Positions 17,763-27,386 are shown, numbered from the stretch's first letter. The stretch: DNA of 64,000 bases from Candidatus Electrothrix scaldis (GCA_033584155.1 CP138355.1:1382501-1446500); one strand, 5' to 3'. Translations and numbers: made by a program. Notes: generated by a model from the sequence alone, not told the origin.

Positions 17763-19598
17763 TTAAGGGTTTGGCAAGGTAATAATAACTTCTGTTCCTC
17801 CATGTTCTCGGCATTGAATGTGCAATTTTCCTTGATGATCCTTAATGATACGTTCTACTAGCGCCAATCCTACACCAGTTCCGGCTACCTTAGTTGTATA
17901 GAAGGGGTCTGAAACTCTTTGGAGATCAGCCGCTGCAATGCCCATGCCGCTATCCTTGACAGCTATGTGAATGTATTCCCTGTCTGTCGAGACCTCAATC
18001 TCCAAAGTCCCTCCATTTTCCATTGCCTCCACAGCATTACGTACCAGATGCACAAGCACCTTACGTATCTGTCGAGCATCAAGCTCACAGGTAAGCTGTT
18101 CAGGTGCCAACGCTTGGTACTTGATGCCTTGTTTTTCCATAGCATTATAAAAAAGCATCAGTGTTTTGATGATCAGCGGGTAGACAAGGACCGACTCTTT
18201 TTTGAGAGGGCTAATATCAACGAAGTTGAAAAGGTCTTCCAGGGTCTGCTCAATACGTGTAACCTCCATAGCCATCATATCCAAAAATTTTAATTGCTGG
18301 GGATCGCTCGTCTTGCGACTGAGGAGCCTCGCAGTGCCGCCGATTGAGGTGATGGGGTTACGGATATTATGGGCAAGCTGAGCCGCAACTTGTCCCAGTA
18401 CGGAGTAACGTTCAGATTCAACGAGAAGATCCTTGTTGGCCTCAAGTTCGTGGGTCACGAGCTCCAACTGCTTGATTTTTTCCTCCATATCAGCATAAAG
18501 CCGACAGTGCTCAATGGCGAGGCTGGCCTGACTGGCAAAGCTTTCCAAGGCACGGATGAGCGGAGAATCAATTTCTTTGCCCGTAACAAAGTGATCCGCG
18601 ATAATTACGCCAAGGGATCGAGTGGAGGAGTATAAGGGGACCACTACGAAATTGTCTTCCTGGAGAAGCCCCATCAAATCTACAGGAACCGAAAATTCGC
18701 ATTGACCATGACAGACATTAATGGTTTTACGCTCCATTGCAGCCCGAATCAGGAGGTGCTCCCTGTTATCCGCTGGAATGCGTAAGGCTCGAACGATTTT
18801 ATTGACTTCGCTGTCCTCGTGAAAATCATGTCCCTTGATTGAGTCGATAATGTCATGGAAACGTAAGGCCCTATTGCTCATCTCCTGCCAGATTCGGACT
18901 GCATCTTCTCTGCATCCAGGACCAACAGCCAGCCTCCCTTCAAGAACAGTTCCTGTTGCATTAAACAGGGCGAGAAAAGCTCGGTTAAACTTCAGCCCTT
19001 CCTCTGCTGTGATACCAACCAAAATTGCCTGCAGGATTTCTTCCAGCGCTGTCATGCCAAGATAGGCCGTATTCATCTTTAAGGCCAGTTCATGCAGGAG
19101 CTGGATTCGAAAATGTGCCTGCTCAAGTTGCTGTTGGTATCTCCTGTTATTAATCTGTAGTCTTCTCTTTTCCAGAACTTTGCGGACAGTCTCCCAAAAG
19201 GTGGCTAGCTGGACTGGTTTGGTGAGATAATCATCTGCACCATGACGAAGACATTCCAGTGCAGTATGCAGGTCTGTGGCGGCAGACAGCATAATGATGG
19301 CGGTGCTCGGACTGGCCTCTTTGATCTCGGAAATCAGTTCTGTTCCGTCCCCGTCAGGAAGGTTGATGTCGAGAAGGATCAGAGCGATGGGGACGCTATG
19401 GAGCACCTGCCGGAATTCTTGTACAGAGCTTGCGGTCAGGGTCTTTAATCCCCGTTGATGCAGGAAGTTTTGCAGCAGAACAACAACAGCATGATAATCA
19501 TCAACGGCGAGAATAACTTCATCACCTTCGAGAAATTCATTGTCATCCAGAGAAACAGGTGGCAGTCTCAGTTCAGGGCCCGGCATGGTTATTTCCAA
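17763..19598 (-). CDS. hybrid receiver - GAF - histidine kinase
   Basis: The 611-residue cytoplasmic signalling protein starts with a response-regulator receiver (about 28-145), with phospho-acceptor Asp in LILLDINLPDGDG and the conserved Lys in DYLTKP. A coiled segment leads to a GAF-like domain (about 165-360). The kinase core follows: the H-box LAHNIRNPITSIGG near residue 410, the N-box RNAVEAMENGG near 520, and G-boxes DSGMGI and GTGVGLALV near the end. No membrane helix is present. The receiver is placed before the kinase, so the protein probably takes phosphoryl input from another kinase and passes it on. Confidence 0.92.
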   Translation of the reverse strand: MEITMPGPELRLPPVSLDDNEFLEGDEVILAVDDYHAVVVLLQNFLHQRGLKTLTASSVQEFRQVLHSVPIALILLDINLPDGDGTELISEIKEASPSTAIIMLSAATDLHTALECLRHGADDYLTKPVQLATFWETVRKVLEKRRLQINNRRYQQQLEQAHFRIQLLHELALKMNTAYLGMTALEEILQAILVGITAEEGLKFNRAFLALFNATGTVLEGRLAVGPGCREDAVRIWQEMSNRALRFHDIIDSIKGHDFHEDSEVNKIVRALRIPADNREHLLIRAAMERKTINVCHGQCEFSVPVDLMGLLQEDNFVVVPLYSSTRSLGVIIADHFVTGKEIDSPLIRALESFASQASLAIEHCRLYADMEEKIKQLELVTHELEANKDLLVESERYSVLGQVAAQLAHNIRNPITSIGGTARLLSRKTSDPQQLKFLDMMAMEVTRIEQTLEDLFNFVDISPLKKESVLVYPLIIKTLMLFYNAMEKQGIKYQALAPEQLTCELDARQIRKVLVHLVRNAVEAMENGGTLEIEVSTDREYIHIAVKDSGMGIAAADLQRVSDPFYTTKVAGTGVGLALVERIIKDHQGKLHIQCREHGGTEVIITLPNP

Positions 19599-19804
19599 GT
19601 AAGTTAGCGTGTCTAATTTGATTTTTTAAGATTCTTTTTGTTATACCGCAAATTATGCGGCTTTGCCCTGAAAAAGAATTGAGAAGAGAGGGGGAAGAGA
19701 ATCTTGGATTGCCCGGTTAGGCTCTCCGTGGTAAAGATTATGGGAAAAAAGCTTGTCGTTCGCTGTGCTGATAGAGACAAGTTCATTATTAGTTCATCCT
19801 CTAT

Positions 19805-21829
19805 ATGAAAAATATTTTTGCAGACACTGGTCTCCTGGCAGAGCATCTCCCCGATTACGAATCCCGTCCTGGTCAGTTGGAGATGGCAGAAGCTGTTGCC
19901 AGGCTATTAGAGCAGGAGGGCCGACAAGTCGGCTCGGAACAGGATAGTCCTTCTTTGGCACAGTGCCTGATCGTAGAAGCGGGAACTGGGCTGGGGAAAA
20001 CCTTGGCATATCTTATCCCGGCAGTGCTCAGCGGGCGCAGGGTCGTTGTTTCCACAAATACCCGTAATCTTCAAGATCAAATCCTTAAACGGGAAATTCC
20101 CTTTATTCAGAATGCTCTTGCTCCAGGTTTACGAGCAATGACAGTGAAAGGACGCCAGAATTATCTTTGTCTTTATAGATGGCATCAGATCGCTGATCAT
20201 AAGCAGCAAGTCATCTTTCAGGAGCAAGTGGGCAACAAGGGAAAGCAGGGAAAGGGGATGTACGATGTACTTGATGAGTGGTTGCAACGAACCGTTGTTG
20301 CTGATCGTGCTGAACTCTCCGGAATATCAGGTGGCTCATTGCTCTGGCAAAAGATCTGTTGCCTGCCTCATTTTTGTCTTGGTGCAGATTGCCCTTATGC
20401 TAATGCTTGTTATTTGAATCGTCTTCGCCGCTTAGCCGCATCCTGCCAGGTCTTGGTTGTCAACCATCATCTCCTCTTTTCTGACCTGGCAGTCCGGAAA
20501 AATGGCTACGGAGAGGTGCTCCCCAGGTATCAATCTGTTATTATAGACGAAGCACATCACCTGGAAAATGTGGCAGGTAATTTCTTTGGCTTTTCTTTTT
20601 CTAGGTATCAGGTCGTTGATCTGATAACAGATATAGAACAGAGCGTGCTGAAAAAGGGAGGAAAGACAAGTGGTTTATATGAAAGTATGCTCTCCGCAGC
20701 CAGAGCGCTTTCCGGCCTGAACGAACAATTTGCTGCAATGTTTCCGGTCCAGAAAGGAAGATTTCCCTTAAGGGATCTTTGGGAAGAGTATCCCGAAGTG
20801 CCAAAAGCACGAGATGCTGTTATGACGGCGTTACACTCTCTGGCAGAGCAGCTCGACAAGATCAAGGGGCAGGATGAACCTTGGGGGCATTATGGACAGC
20901 GGAGTCAGGATATTGCCCATCATCTGGAGCAGATTACCTCCCCCTTACTCCTCCCTCATGGAGAGGCCGATCTGTCCAATTATATTCAATGGGTTGAGCG
21001 AACAGAAAAGAATCTTACCCTTTCCGCCACTCCTATTGATGTTGCTGAAGAGCTGCAAAGCACACTTTTTGCTGGCGCAGAACATTGTCTCTTTACCTCT
21101 GCAACGTTGAGAACCGAGGGGGGTGATGGGGGATTTAGTTATTTTCGTCAACGTCTTGGAATTCCTGAGACCACGCAAAGTTATTCTTTTTCCTCGCCTT
21201 TTGATTATCAAAAACGAACCTTGCTTTACGTCCCTGGAGATCAATTTCCCGAACCAAATGATGCGCAGTACAGAACAGCATTGCACCAGGAACTGTTGCA
21301 ACTTATTACCTGCTCTAAAGGACGTGCTCTGCTCTTGTTTACCTCGTTTCAATCGCTGGAGCTTGCATGGCATAGTTTGCAGGATCAAGTTCCGTATCCC
21401 TTGCTGCGTCAAGGTACCTGCTCACGCTCCCTGTTACTGGAACGTTTTGCACAGCAGACAAACTCTGTCCTTTTTGCTGTTGCCAGTTTCTGGGAAGGTG
21501 TTGATGTCCCTGGAGACTCTTTGAGCTTGGTCGTTATTGATAAATTGCCGTTTGAAGTCCCCAGTGACCCTGTTATTATGGCCCGCATGGAGAGAATTAA
21601 GGCAGCCGGCGGGAATCCATTCATGGATTTTCAGATACCCAGAGCGATTCTCACCTTGAGGCAGGGCGTAGGGCGTCTCATGCGGCGTGCAAATGATCGG
21701 GGAGTTATGGCAATTCTGGATGTCCGTTTATTTAGTAAATTTTATGGTCGCCGTTTTCGGGCGAACTTACCTGCTGCTCCAATCAGTAGAGATATGCAGG
21801 ATGTGGAGATTTTTTTTAATGGAGAGTAA
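19805..21829 (+). CDS. DinG/YoaA-type ATP-dependent DNA helicase (XPD-like, Fe-S)
   Basis: The 674-residue superfamily 2 helicase carries Walker A in EAGTGLGKTLA near residue 62 and Walker B IIDEAHHLEN near residue 252. C-terminal motifs include FEGVDVPG-like FWEGVDVPGDS and the arginine-finger region LRQGVGRLMRR near 620. Four cysteines that could hold an iron-sulfur cluster lie between the two Walker motifs (YLCLY and CLGADCPYANACY). DinG-type enzymes unwind R-loops, D-loops and damaged replication structures. The ATG lacks a strong Shine-Dalgarno sequence. No LexA site is evident upstream. Confidence 0.93.
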   Translation: MKNIFADTGLLAEHLPDYESRPGQLEMAEAVARLLEQEGRQVGSEQDSPSLAQCLIVEAGTGLGKTLAYLIPAVLSGRRVVVSTNTRNLQDQILKREIPFIQNALAPGLRAMTVKGRQNYLCLYRWHQIADHKQQVIFQEQVGNKGKQGKGMYDVLDEWLQRTVVADRAELSGISGGSLLWQKICCLPHFCLGADCPYANACYLNRLRRLAASCQVLVVNHHLLFSDLAVRKNGYGEVLPRYQSVIIDEAHHLENVAGNFFGFSFSRYQVVDLITDIEQSVLKKGGKTSGLYESMLSAARALSGLNEQFAAMFPVQKGRFPLRDLWEEYPEVPKARDAVMTALHSLAEQLDKIKGQDEPWGHYGQRSQDIAHHLEQITSPLLLPHGEADLSNYIQWVERTEKNLTLSATPIDVAEELQSTLFAGAEHCLFTSATLRTEGGDGGFSYFRQRLGIPETTQSYSFSSPFDYQKRTLLYVPGDQFPEPNDAQYRTALHQELLQLITCSKGRALLLFTSFQSLELAWHSLQDQVPYPLLRQGTCSRSLLLERFAQQTNSVLFAVASFWEGVDVPGDSLSLVVIDKLPFEVPSDPVIMARMERIKAAGGNPFMDFQIPRAILTLRQGVGRLMRRANDRGVMAILDVRLFSKFYGRRFRANLPAAPISRDMQDVEIFFNGE

Positions 21830-21922
21830 TTGTTTCCTCCTTAACATCCATCCCGCTCCTTCGGGGGCGACAAAGAATGAAAGTGAGCCTAGCCAGGTGC
21901 TCCGGCCAACTTTCAGAGGTAT

Positions 21923-22963
21923 ATGAAAGAAGGTATGTTGAAAGAAGAAAAGGCAATTCCGGCTAGCGTGGATAAGGACTTTTTACGTGGTTTTATACAA
22001 GAGCAGGCGGTTCGAACTGAAGAGAGTATACGTTTGGATCTGGAAAAGAGTTTGTCTGGGAGCGACTCGCTCCTGTCTGAGGTCTTGCAGTATGCTCTTT
22101 TGCAAGGAGGTAAGCGGTTACGGCCTGTGCTTGTGATTCTCGGCTCCAGGCTTTGCGGGCGGGACGATGAAGACTTATATCTGTTAGCTGCGGCCTTTGA
22201 GTATCTGCATACGGCTACATTAATCCATGATGACGTGCTTGATCATGCCGAAAATAGGCGTGGAAATGAGTCTGTGGTGAAAAAATACGGCACAGCCGCA
22301 GCCATCCTTGCCGGTGATTGGCTTCATGCCCGCTCGATGTATCTCATAGGTAGTTTGACTGCCCAACAAGGCCTTGATGTATTTTGCGCTGCAACGCAGG
22401 CGATGGTTGATGGTGAGTTCCTCCAGCTACGCTATACCGCAAATCCTATGGTGACGGAAGAACAGTACCTTGCGGTTGTTCTGCGTAAAACAGCCTGTTT
22501 GATGAGCTCCACCTGCGAAATAGGTGCCTTATATGCACATGCTGATGGGAAGCAACAACATGCTTTAGCGCGATATGGGGAAAAAATAGGGATAGCCTTC
22601 CAGATTGTCGATGATCTCCTGGATTATCTCGGAGACGAGCAGGCAACGGGCAAGGTGGTTGGGAATGATTTCATAGAGGGAAAAATGACCCTCCCTCTTA
22701 TACATGCCCTTGCCCATGCCGCAGATGAGGAGAAGGCAGAATTGATTACAGGGCTCAAAATTCTCGCCAGAGATAAGACTGGATGCGCCAGAGCCCGACA
22801 GCTTATGCAGGCAGCGGACAGCTTTGCCTTCTCCCGTCAGCGGGCTCAGCAGGAGATAGAAGATGGACTGGCAGCCTTGTCCTGTTTCGATCGGAGGCAG
22901 CACCAGGAGAGTTTGACCGTTTTAGAGCAGCTTGCTGAATATATTTTACAGCGAGATCGTTAG
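21923..22963 (+). CDS. trans-polyprenyl diphosphate synthase (octaprenyl/heptaprenyl type)
   Basis: This 346-residue enzyme has both aspartate-rich motifs of the family: LIHDDVLDHAENRRG near residue 95 and FQIVDDLLDYLGD near residue 219. It also has GGKRLRP near residue 63 and GNDFIEGKMTLPLIHAL near 243. It condenses isopentenyl diphosphate units onto an allylic primer, giving the side chain of menaquinone or ubiquinone. The product length is set by residues before the first Asp motif and cannot be read reliably here. ATG codons at 21923 and 21935 are both possible starts. A bidirectional terminator lies between it and glgP. Confidence 0.92.
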   Translation: MKEGMLKEEKAIPASVDKDFLRGFIQEQAVRTEESIRLDLEKSLSGSDSLLSEVLQYALLQGGKRLRPVLVILGSRLCGRDDEDLYLLAAAFEYLHTATLIHDDVLDHAENRRGNESVVKKYGTAAAILAGDWLHARSMYLIGSLTAQQGLDVFCAATQAMVDGEFLQLRYTANPMVTEEQYLAVVLRKTACLMSSTCEIGALYAHADGKQQHALARYGEKIGIAFQIVDDLLDYLGDEQATGKVVGNDFIEGKMTLPLIHALAHAADEEKAELITGLKILARDKTGCARARQLMQAADSFAFSRQRAQQEIEDGLAALSCFDRRQHQESLTVLEQLAEYILQRDR

Positions 22964-22967
22964 GGGT

Positions 22968-22995
22968 GAAGGGAGGGACACTTCCTCCCTTCTTT
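22968..22995. terminator. bidirectional terminator between convergent genes
   Basis: GAAGGGAGG (22968-22976) pairs perfectly with CCTCCCTTC (22984-22992) around a seven-base loop, followed by a T/C-rich tract. It separates the polyprenyl synthase gene (plus) from glgP (minus). Confidence 0.75.
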
Positions 22996-23041
22996 CTTGC
23001 GAAACTCTGGAGTTTATACCCAGCTCCTTTGGGAGGGTGGG

Positions 23042-25567
23042 TTATTTATCTTTTGTTTTTTCGGGATGAAAAAGGACCCCGTCCTCTGGGATTTCTTTCC
23101 ATTTGAGTTTAACAGGGCAGGGCTGGACATCCCATACCTTACGGCAGTATTCTTTGATGGAACGATCTGAAGAAAATTTGCCCATGCGGGCCGTGTTGAG
23201 AATTGACATTTTGCTCCAGCGAGTTTTATCTGCAAACAGACGACCAACTCTATCCTGACAATCAATATAATTCTGATAATCAGCAAAAAGCATATATGGG
23301 TCATCATAGAGCAGAGAGTCGATAATCGGTTTGAAGAGTTCCCGGTCACCTGATGAGAATATTCCAGAGCCGATCAGGTCGATGACAGCTCGCAACGACT
23401 CATTATGATGGTAATAATCCATAGGCGTATAACCCGTTCTCCGTAACTCCATCACCTCCTCAACATTTAGGCCGAACAGGAAGAAGTTTTCTTCCCCGAC
23501 CTCCTTCCTTATTTCCACGTTTGCTCCGTCTAGGGTACCAATGGTCAGGGCACCATTCATGGAAAATTTCATATTACCCGTACCTGATGCCTCCATTCCA
23601 GCCTGTGAGATTTGCTCGGAAAGATTGGCCATTGGGTAGACAATATGGCCGATTTTGACATTATAATTGGGGATAAAGAAAACCTTCAGCTGGTCGCGAA
23701 CTGCGGGGTCATTATTAACTACCTGCGCAACTGAGTTAATCAGCTTGATAATATGCTTGGCCATGAAATAACCAGGAGCAGCTTTTCCACCAAAGACAAA
23801 GAGACGTGGGGTTATTTCAAGGTCAGGGGTAGCCTTGATTCGGGTATACAGGGTGATGATATGGAGGATGTTGAGATGCTGCCGTTTGTATTCGTGGATT
23901 CGCTTGACCTGAACATCAAAGAGGGCTCTGTAATCAACAGTAATATTATCGCAGCACTTAATAAGAGATGAAAAATCTCGTTTGTTTGCTTCCTTCACAT
24001 CTCGCCATGCGTCAAGAAAAGCTGCATCTTCGGTGAGTTCTTCCAGTTTGCGGAGCTCGTCCAGGTCGGTAAGCCATCGTTCGCCAATGGCTTCAGTGAG
24101 GAGTTTGGTAAGCCGGGGGTTACTGACTGCTATCCAACGACGCGGGGTTACCCCGTTGGTTACATTACGGATTTTCTCTGGATACATATCATTCCAGTCC
24201 GCTAGGGTATGCCTACGCAGGAGATCGGTATGCATGGTTGCAACACCGTTGATAGTTTTGGATCCCATGCAGGCGAGGTTAACCATGCGAATTGATCGGG
24301 GAGTAGCCTCGTCGATCACGGACATTCGCTGTAATCGGGCATCATCCCCAGGGTATTTAATCCGTACCTCATCAAGAAAGCGGCGGTTGAGCTCGTAGAT
24401 GATTTCCAAATGGCGGGGTAACAGGCTACCGAAGAGCTCCAAAGACCATTTTTCCATAGCCTCAGGGAGCAGGGTATGGTTGGTGTAGCTGAGGGTCTTC
24501 TTGGTGATCTCCCAGGAAACATCCCAGTCGTAGAGATGTACATCAATGAGAAGACGCATTAATTCGGGGACAGCTACTGCTGGATGCGTATCGTTGAGCT
24601 GTCCCTGGAAATATTCATGAAAATTGAATAAATTTCCGTGTCGGAAAAGATGCAGACGAATCATGTCCTGTAACGAGCAGGAAACAAGAAAAAATTGTTG
24701 CTCAAGGCGGAGTTTTTTTCCTTGAAATTGCGTGTCATTGGGATAGAGCACCTTGGTCACTGTTTCCGCCTTGATTTTATCTTCTACGGCCCCGTAATAA
24801 TCACCAGTGTTAAAATCAGCAAAATCAAAGGAAGAATGTGATTCAGCACTCCAGAGACGCAGGTAATTGACCGTATTGACTTTGTAACCTGGAACGGGTA
24901 CATCGTAAGGAACCCCGGTGATGACCCGGGCTGGACGCCAGCGAATCCTCCGGATGCCCCTTTCGGTGTGGTAGATCTCTGAATGACCGCCAAAGCCAAC
25001 TTCGCAGGCCATAACGGGTTTTTTAATTTCCCAGGGATTTCCGGGATGCAGCCAGCGGTCACTGAGTTCTTTTTGCCAGCCATTGACGATTTCCTGGTCA
25101 AACATGCCGTATTCATAACGGATACCATAGCCGATGGCAGGGATTTCCAGGGAAGAGAGAGAATCAAGATAGCAGGCTGCCAGCCGACCAAGCCCGCCAT
25201 TACCCAGGCCGGGCTCTTCCTCCTGATCAATGATTTCTTTGAGATTCAGACCACTCTCTTCAGCAGCCTGAGCAAAATCATCATATAAGCCGAGATTAAC
25301 CAGGTTATTATGAAGATGAGGGCCGGTAAGGAATTCAGCTGAGAGATAGCAGACGATTTTGGGATCTTTTTCCAGCAGGTTTTCAATCGAATTGACAAAA
25401 ATGTGCTGCATTCGGTCACGAAGGGTGTAGGAGAGCGCAAGATAATAATCATTCAGGGTAGCCGTCCTTGTTGTGACGCCTTGCCTGTAAAAGAGATTAT
25501 AGGCAAAGGCCCTTTTTAGTTGATTAATGCGCTTCTTTTGTGGATCCTTTTTGACGACTGGGGTCAT
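23042..25567 (-). CDS. glgP: glycogen/alpha-glucan phosphorylase
   Basis: The 841-residue protein spans the full length expected of family GT35. The pyridoxal-phosphate lysine lies in the conserved GTGNMKFSMNGALTIGT, and GTLDGANVEI follows. Other signatures are AACYLDSLSSLEIPAIGYG near residue 130 and FNTGDYYGAVEDKI. It releases glucose-1-phosphate from glycogen or maltodextrins. The gene is single on the minus strand with no other glycogen genes nearby. Confidence 0.97.
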   Translation of the reverse strand: MTPVVKKDPQKKRINQLKRAFAYNLFYRQGVTTRTATLNDYYLALSYTLRDRMQHIFVNSIENLLEKDPKIVCYLSAEFLTGPHLHNNLVNLGLYDDFAQAAEESGLNLKEIIDQEEEPGLGNGGLGRLAACYLDSLSSLEIPAIGYGIRYEYGMFDQEIVNGWQKELSDRWLHPGNPWEIKKPVMACEVGFGGHSEIYHTERGIRRIRWRPARVITGVPYDVPVPGYKVNTVNYLRLWSAESHSSFDFADFNTGDYYGAVEDKIKAETVTKVLYPNDTQFQGKKLRLEQQFFLVSCSLQDMIRLHLFRHGNLFNFHEYFQGQLNDTHPAVAVPELMRLLIDVHLYDWDVSWEITKKTLSYTNHTLLPEAMEKWSLELFGSLLPRHLEIIYELNRRFLDEVRIKYPGDDARLQRMSVIDEATPRSIRMVNLACMGSKTINGVATMHTDLLRRHTLADWNDMYPEKIRNVTNGVTPRRWIAVSNPRLTKLLTEAIGERWLTDLDELRKLEELTEDAAFLDAWRDVKEANKRDFSSLIKCCDNITVDYRALFDVQVKRIHEYKRQHLNILHIITLYTRIKATPDLEITPRLFVFGGKAAPGYFMAKHIIKLINSVAQVVNNDPAVRDQLKVFFIPNYNVKIGHIVYPMANLSEQISQAGMEASGTGNMKFSMNGALTIGTLDGANVEIRKEVGEENFFLFGLNVEEVMELRRTGYTPMDYYHHNESLRAVIDLIGSGIFSSGDRELFKPIIDSLLYDDPYMLFADYQNYIDCQDRVGRLFADKTRWSKMSILNTARMGKFSSDRSIKEYCRKVWDVQPCPVKLKWKEIPEDGVLFHPEKTKDK

Positions 25568-25955
25568 AATGCTTTCTCCGTAGCTGTAATAGAGTAAGTA
25601 AGAGGGGTAAAAAACTGTACATAGATCTTAGTAAATTATACAGCAGAAAATGACCGGAGAGAGTCCTTCGTGCTTCTTCATCTCCCTTACCTGCTGGCTT
25701 TTGCCCGAAAATGGAGAAGTAGACAAAGGGAAAAAGAGGGGGGAGAGGGGCGGGGCAATGGCTTGTTAATTGCGCTCTTAGAGTATCTTGCCAGAGCCGT
25801 GTTTGTTATCTCCTCGTTTGCGTGAGTAACTTTTGGGGGTAAGAAGAAAAAATAAAAAACGGTAAAAAAAATTTTACAACTCTTCGATAATCTTTTATGA
25901 TACAGACGAGGTTATTGAGTAACTTTCTATTTCAGAAAAGATAAGGAGGAAGAAA
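25568..25955. other. intergenic region between glgP and the small secreted protein gene
   Basis: About 390 bases separate the divergent glgP and the 116-residue gene. The right end holds a promoter for the small gene (25873-25901) and a ribosome binding site. The left part should hold the glgP promoter, but I cannot point to convincing boxes. Confidence 0.45.
25873..25901 (+). promoter_or_regulatory. sigma70-like promoter of the small secreted protein
   Basis: TTTACA (25873-25878) and TATGAT (25896-25901) are separated by 17 bases. Each box matches consensus at five of six positions. The ATG lies 55 bases downstream. Confidence 0.65.
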
Positions 25956-26306
25956 ATGCTGCAAAAAATGAAATCTGGATCAGTTAAGGTCGCTTTGATG
26001 CTTACTTTAGCTGCTTCTGCGTTTGCCGTAAGCAACGTTCAGGCTATCGAGATCCCCATTCCCACCGGAGATGCGGAGATTCAGACCGTGGTAAATAATA
26101 CCAAGAACGATACTATGGTAAAAGACATGATGAACGCCACTCGTGCGGATGTCATCGTGAACATGTCTGCCGCTATGCCGCTGAAAAATCAGGTTATGGC
26201 TAAAATGCAGCCGATGATGATGAACAAAATTATGCAAACCCAGATGGATGCCCTGAAAAATCCTAATGGTGGTATTCCGGGAAGCATTGCTCCTCCTCCT
26301 TTCTAA
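25956..26306 (+). CDS. small secreted protein, paralog 1
   Basis: This 116-residue protein has a signal peptide (VALMLTLAASAFAVSNVQA, then IEIPIPTG). The mature part is short and methionine-rich (AKMQPMMMNKIMQTQMDAL) and ends in SIAPPPF. The start is supported by an excellent AAGGAGG site seven bases upstream. It resembles the next gene in layout and motif order: I/S-E-I/L-P opening, a VVNN/VINS helix, two tracts of N/T/M, and a proline-containing tail. I do not recognise the family. It has its own promoter and terminator, suggesting substantial expression of a periplasmic or exported product. Confidence 0.8.
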   Translation: MLQKMKSGSVKVALMLTLAASAFAVSNVQAIEIPIPTGDAEIQTVVNNTKNDTMVKDMMNATRADVIVNMSAAMPLKNQVMAKMQPMMMNKIMQTQMDALKNPNGGIPGSIAPPPF

Positions 26307-26371
26307 ATCGGTGGGAGAAGCCTAAGCAGGAAAACAGTATGAACTTTTTTTCGGCTTAATTTTGTTGTGAG

Positions 26372-26419
26372 TCCACGAGGGGAGATTTAATGGCTCCCCC
26401 TCGTGGATGTTTTTTTGTT
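26372..26419 (+). terminator. rho-independent terminator after secreted protein 1
   Basis: TCCACGAGGGGAG pairs with CTCCCCCTCGTGGA around a loop of about nine bases and is followed by a T-rich tract (GTTTTTTTG). The stem is long and GC-rich, making a strong terminator. Confidence 0.9.
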
Positions 26420-26602
26420 GATAAAATTACGAGAAATAAAAAACTCTCATAGGAAATTCCCTTATTTTTTATTTCTATGAGGTCGTTTGGTGTCTCTAGT
26501 TAGAGTCGGTCCTTAAAAAAATGAAATATGTTTGTTGTCCCTTCTTCAGGGATAATCTTTAAAGGAAAAAAGAGTAAAATAAAAAAGAGGGAGAAAAAGA
26601 AA

Positions 26603-26998
26603 ATGCAACAATGGAAAAAAATATCAATTCGTCTAGGATTAGCGGTTTCTTTAGCAGCTTTTGCCGGTATAAATAATGCACAGGCTGAGAATATTAGCCT
26701 CCCTCTGCCTGCGAATGCTCCTGAAATTACGTCTGTTATAAATAGTGTTAAAATGGATGTCGGGCCCGATTCAGAGGCAGTAAAAGCAATAATGCGTCAG
26801 ACCAGGGATAACATCAAAGAGCAACAGGCCAAAAGGCTCCCTTTGATGCCGGTATTTCGTAATACCATAGGCAATGCTGTCAGCACCAGAGTGATGGCCG
26901 CGACCCGAACAGCGACCATGAATGCACAGATGACCGCAATGCAGGACCCTGTTAGCCCGGATGCTGTTCCGACTATGATTGCTCCGAAATTCGAGTAG
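26603..26998 (+). CDS. small secreted protein, paralog 2
   Basis: I place the start at the ATG at 26603, preceded by a purine-rich GAGGGAGAA site. This gives 131 residues with a signal peptide (LGLAVSLAAFAGINNAQA). Upstream in-frame starts would put a basic lysine-rich run before the signal peptide and are less likely. The mature protein resembles the 116-residue neighbour: ISLPLPANAPEITSVINSV, a helical middle, and a methionine/threonine-rich VMAATRTATMNAQMTAM before a proline-containing end. No known domain is evident. It is flanked by two terminators. Confidence 0.75.
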   Translation: MQQWKKISIRLGLAVSLAAFAGINNAQAENISLPLPANAPEITSVINSVKMDVGPDSEAVKAIMRQTRDNIKEQQAKRLPLMPVFRNTIGNAVSTRVMAATRTATMNAQMTAMQDPVSPDAVPTMIAPKFE

Positions 26999-27021
26999 TA
27001 TAATATAGAGAAAGAAGTATG

Positions 27022-27050
27022 AAAGGAAGCCCGGTGGCTTCCTTTTTTGT
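27022..27050 (+). terminator. rho-independent terminator after secreted protein 2
   Basis: AAAGGAAGC pairs with GCTTCCTTT around a six-base loop, directly followed by T6. It lies about 25 bases after the stop codon. Confidence 0.88.
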
Positions 27051-27054
27051 TTTT

Positions 27055-27104
27055 AAGACCACCTTTTATTATATATTTTTATAATATGGGTGGTCTTTTT
27101 TTTG
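27055..27104. terminator. second hairpin with T-tract, possibly bidirectional
   Basis: AAGACCACC (27055-27063) pairs with GGTGGTCTT (27089-27097) and an A/T stem extends inward. T-runs follow on the right and A-runs on the opposite strand. It sits between the secreted protein genes and the cobalamin operon and may insulate both. Confidence 0.6.
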
Positions 27105-27144
27105 AGGTGTGTTCGGATGAGTTAATGAGTGTGTATTTCCCTTC

Positions 27145-27173
27145 TTGACTTCGTTGCTTACCTTGACTACAGT
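27145..27173 (+). promoter_or_regulatory. promoter of the cobalamin-riboswitch operon
   Basis: TTGACT (27145-27150) and TACAGT (27168-27173) are separated by 17 bases. A start site near 27181 would put the 5' end of the RNA just before the riboswitch. Confidence 0.6.
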
Positions 27174-27185
27174 ATTGTCTGTTTT

Positions 27186-27352
27186 CAGGTGTCCGTTACA
27201 TATAACTATATGGTCGGATGAAAAGGGAACCCGGTGTGAATCCGGGACGGGCCCGCCGCTGTAACCGGGGACGAACCTGCATAATGTCACTGTCTGTAAC
27301 AGGCGGGAAGGCGCAGGGGAGAAAGAGCCGGAAGTCAGAAAACCTGCCTGGA
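27186..27352 (+). ncRNA. cobalamin (vitamin B12) riboswitch
   Basis: The leader RNA contains the conserved core of the adenosylcobalamin aptamer. The segment AAAAGGGAACCCGGTGTGAA starts near 27220, CCCGCCGCTGTAACCGG near 27251, and the B12-box (GAGCCGGAAGTCAGAAAACC, then TGCC) near 27325-27347. These match the Rfam cobalamin family by eye. It lies upstream of cbiK and btuCDF-like genes, all expected to be shut off when cobalamin is abundant. Confidence 0.95.
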
Positions 27353-27358
27353 AAAAAC

Positions 27359-27386
27359 GTTCAGATGCCTAGGCAAAGGTCTGAAC
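27359..27386 (+). promoter_or_regulatory. hairpin downstream of the B12 aptamer, candidate antiterminator element
   Basis: GTTCAGA (27360-27366 region) pairs with TCTGAAC (27380-27386) around a loop rich in GC. It lies between aptamer and terminator, where the expression platform must switch. Which strand of it competes with the terminator cannot be decided by eye. Confidence 0.4.
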
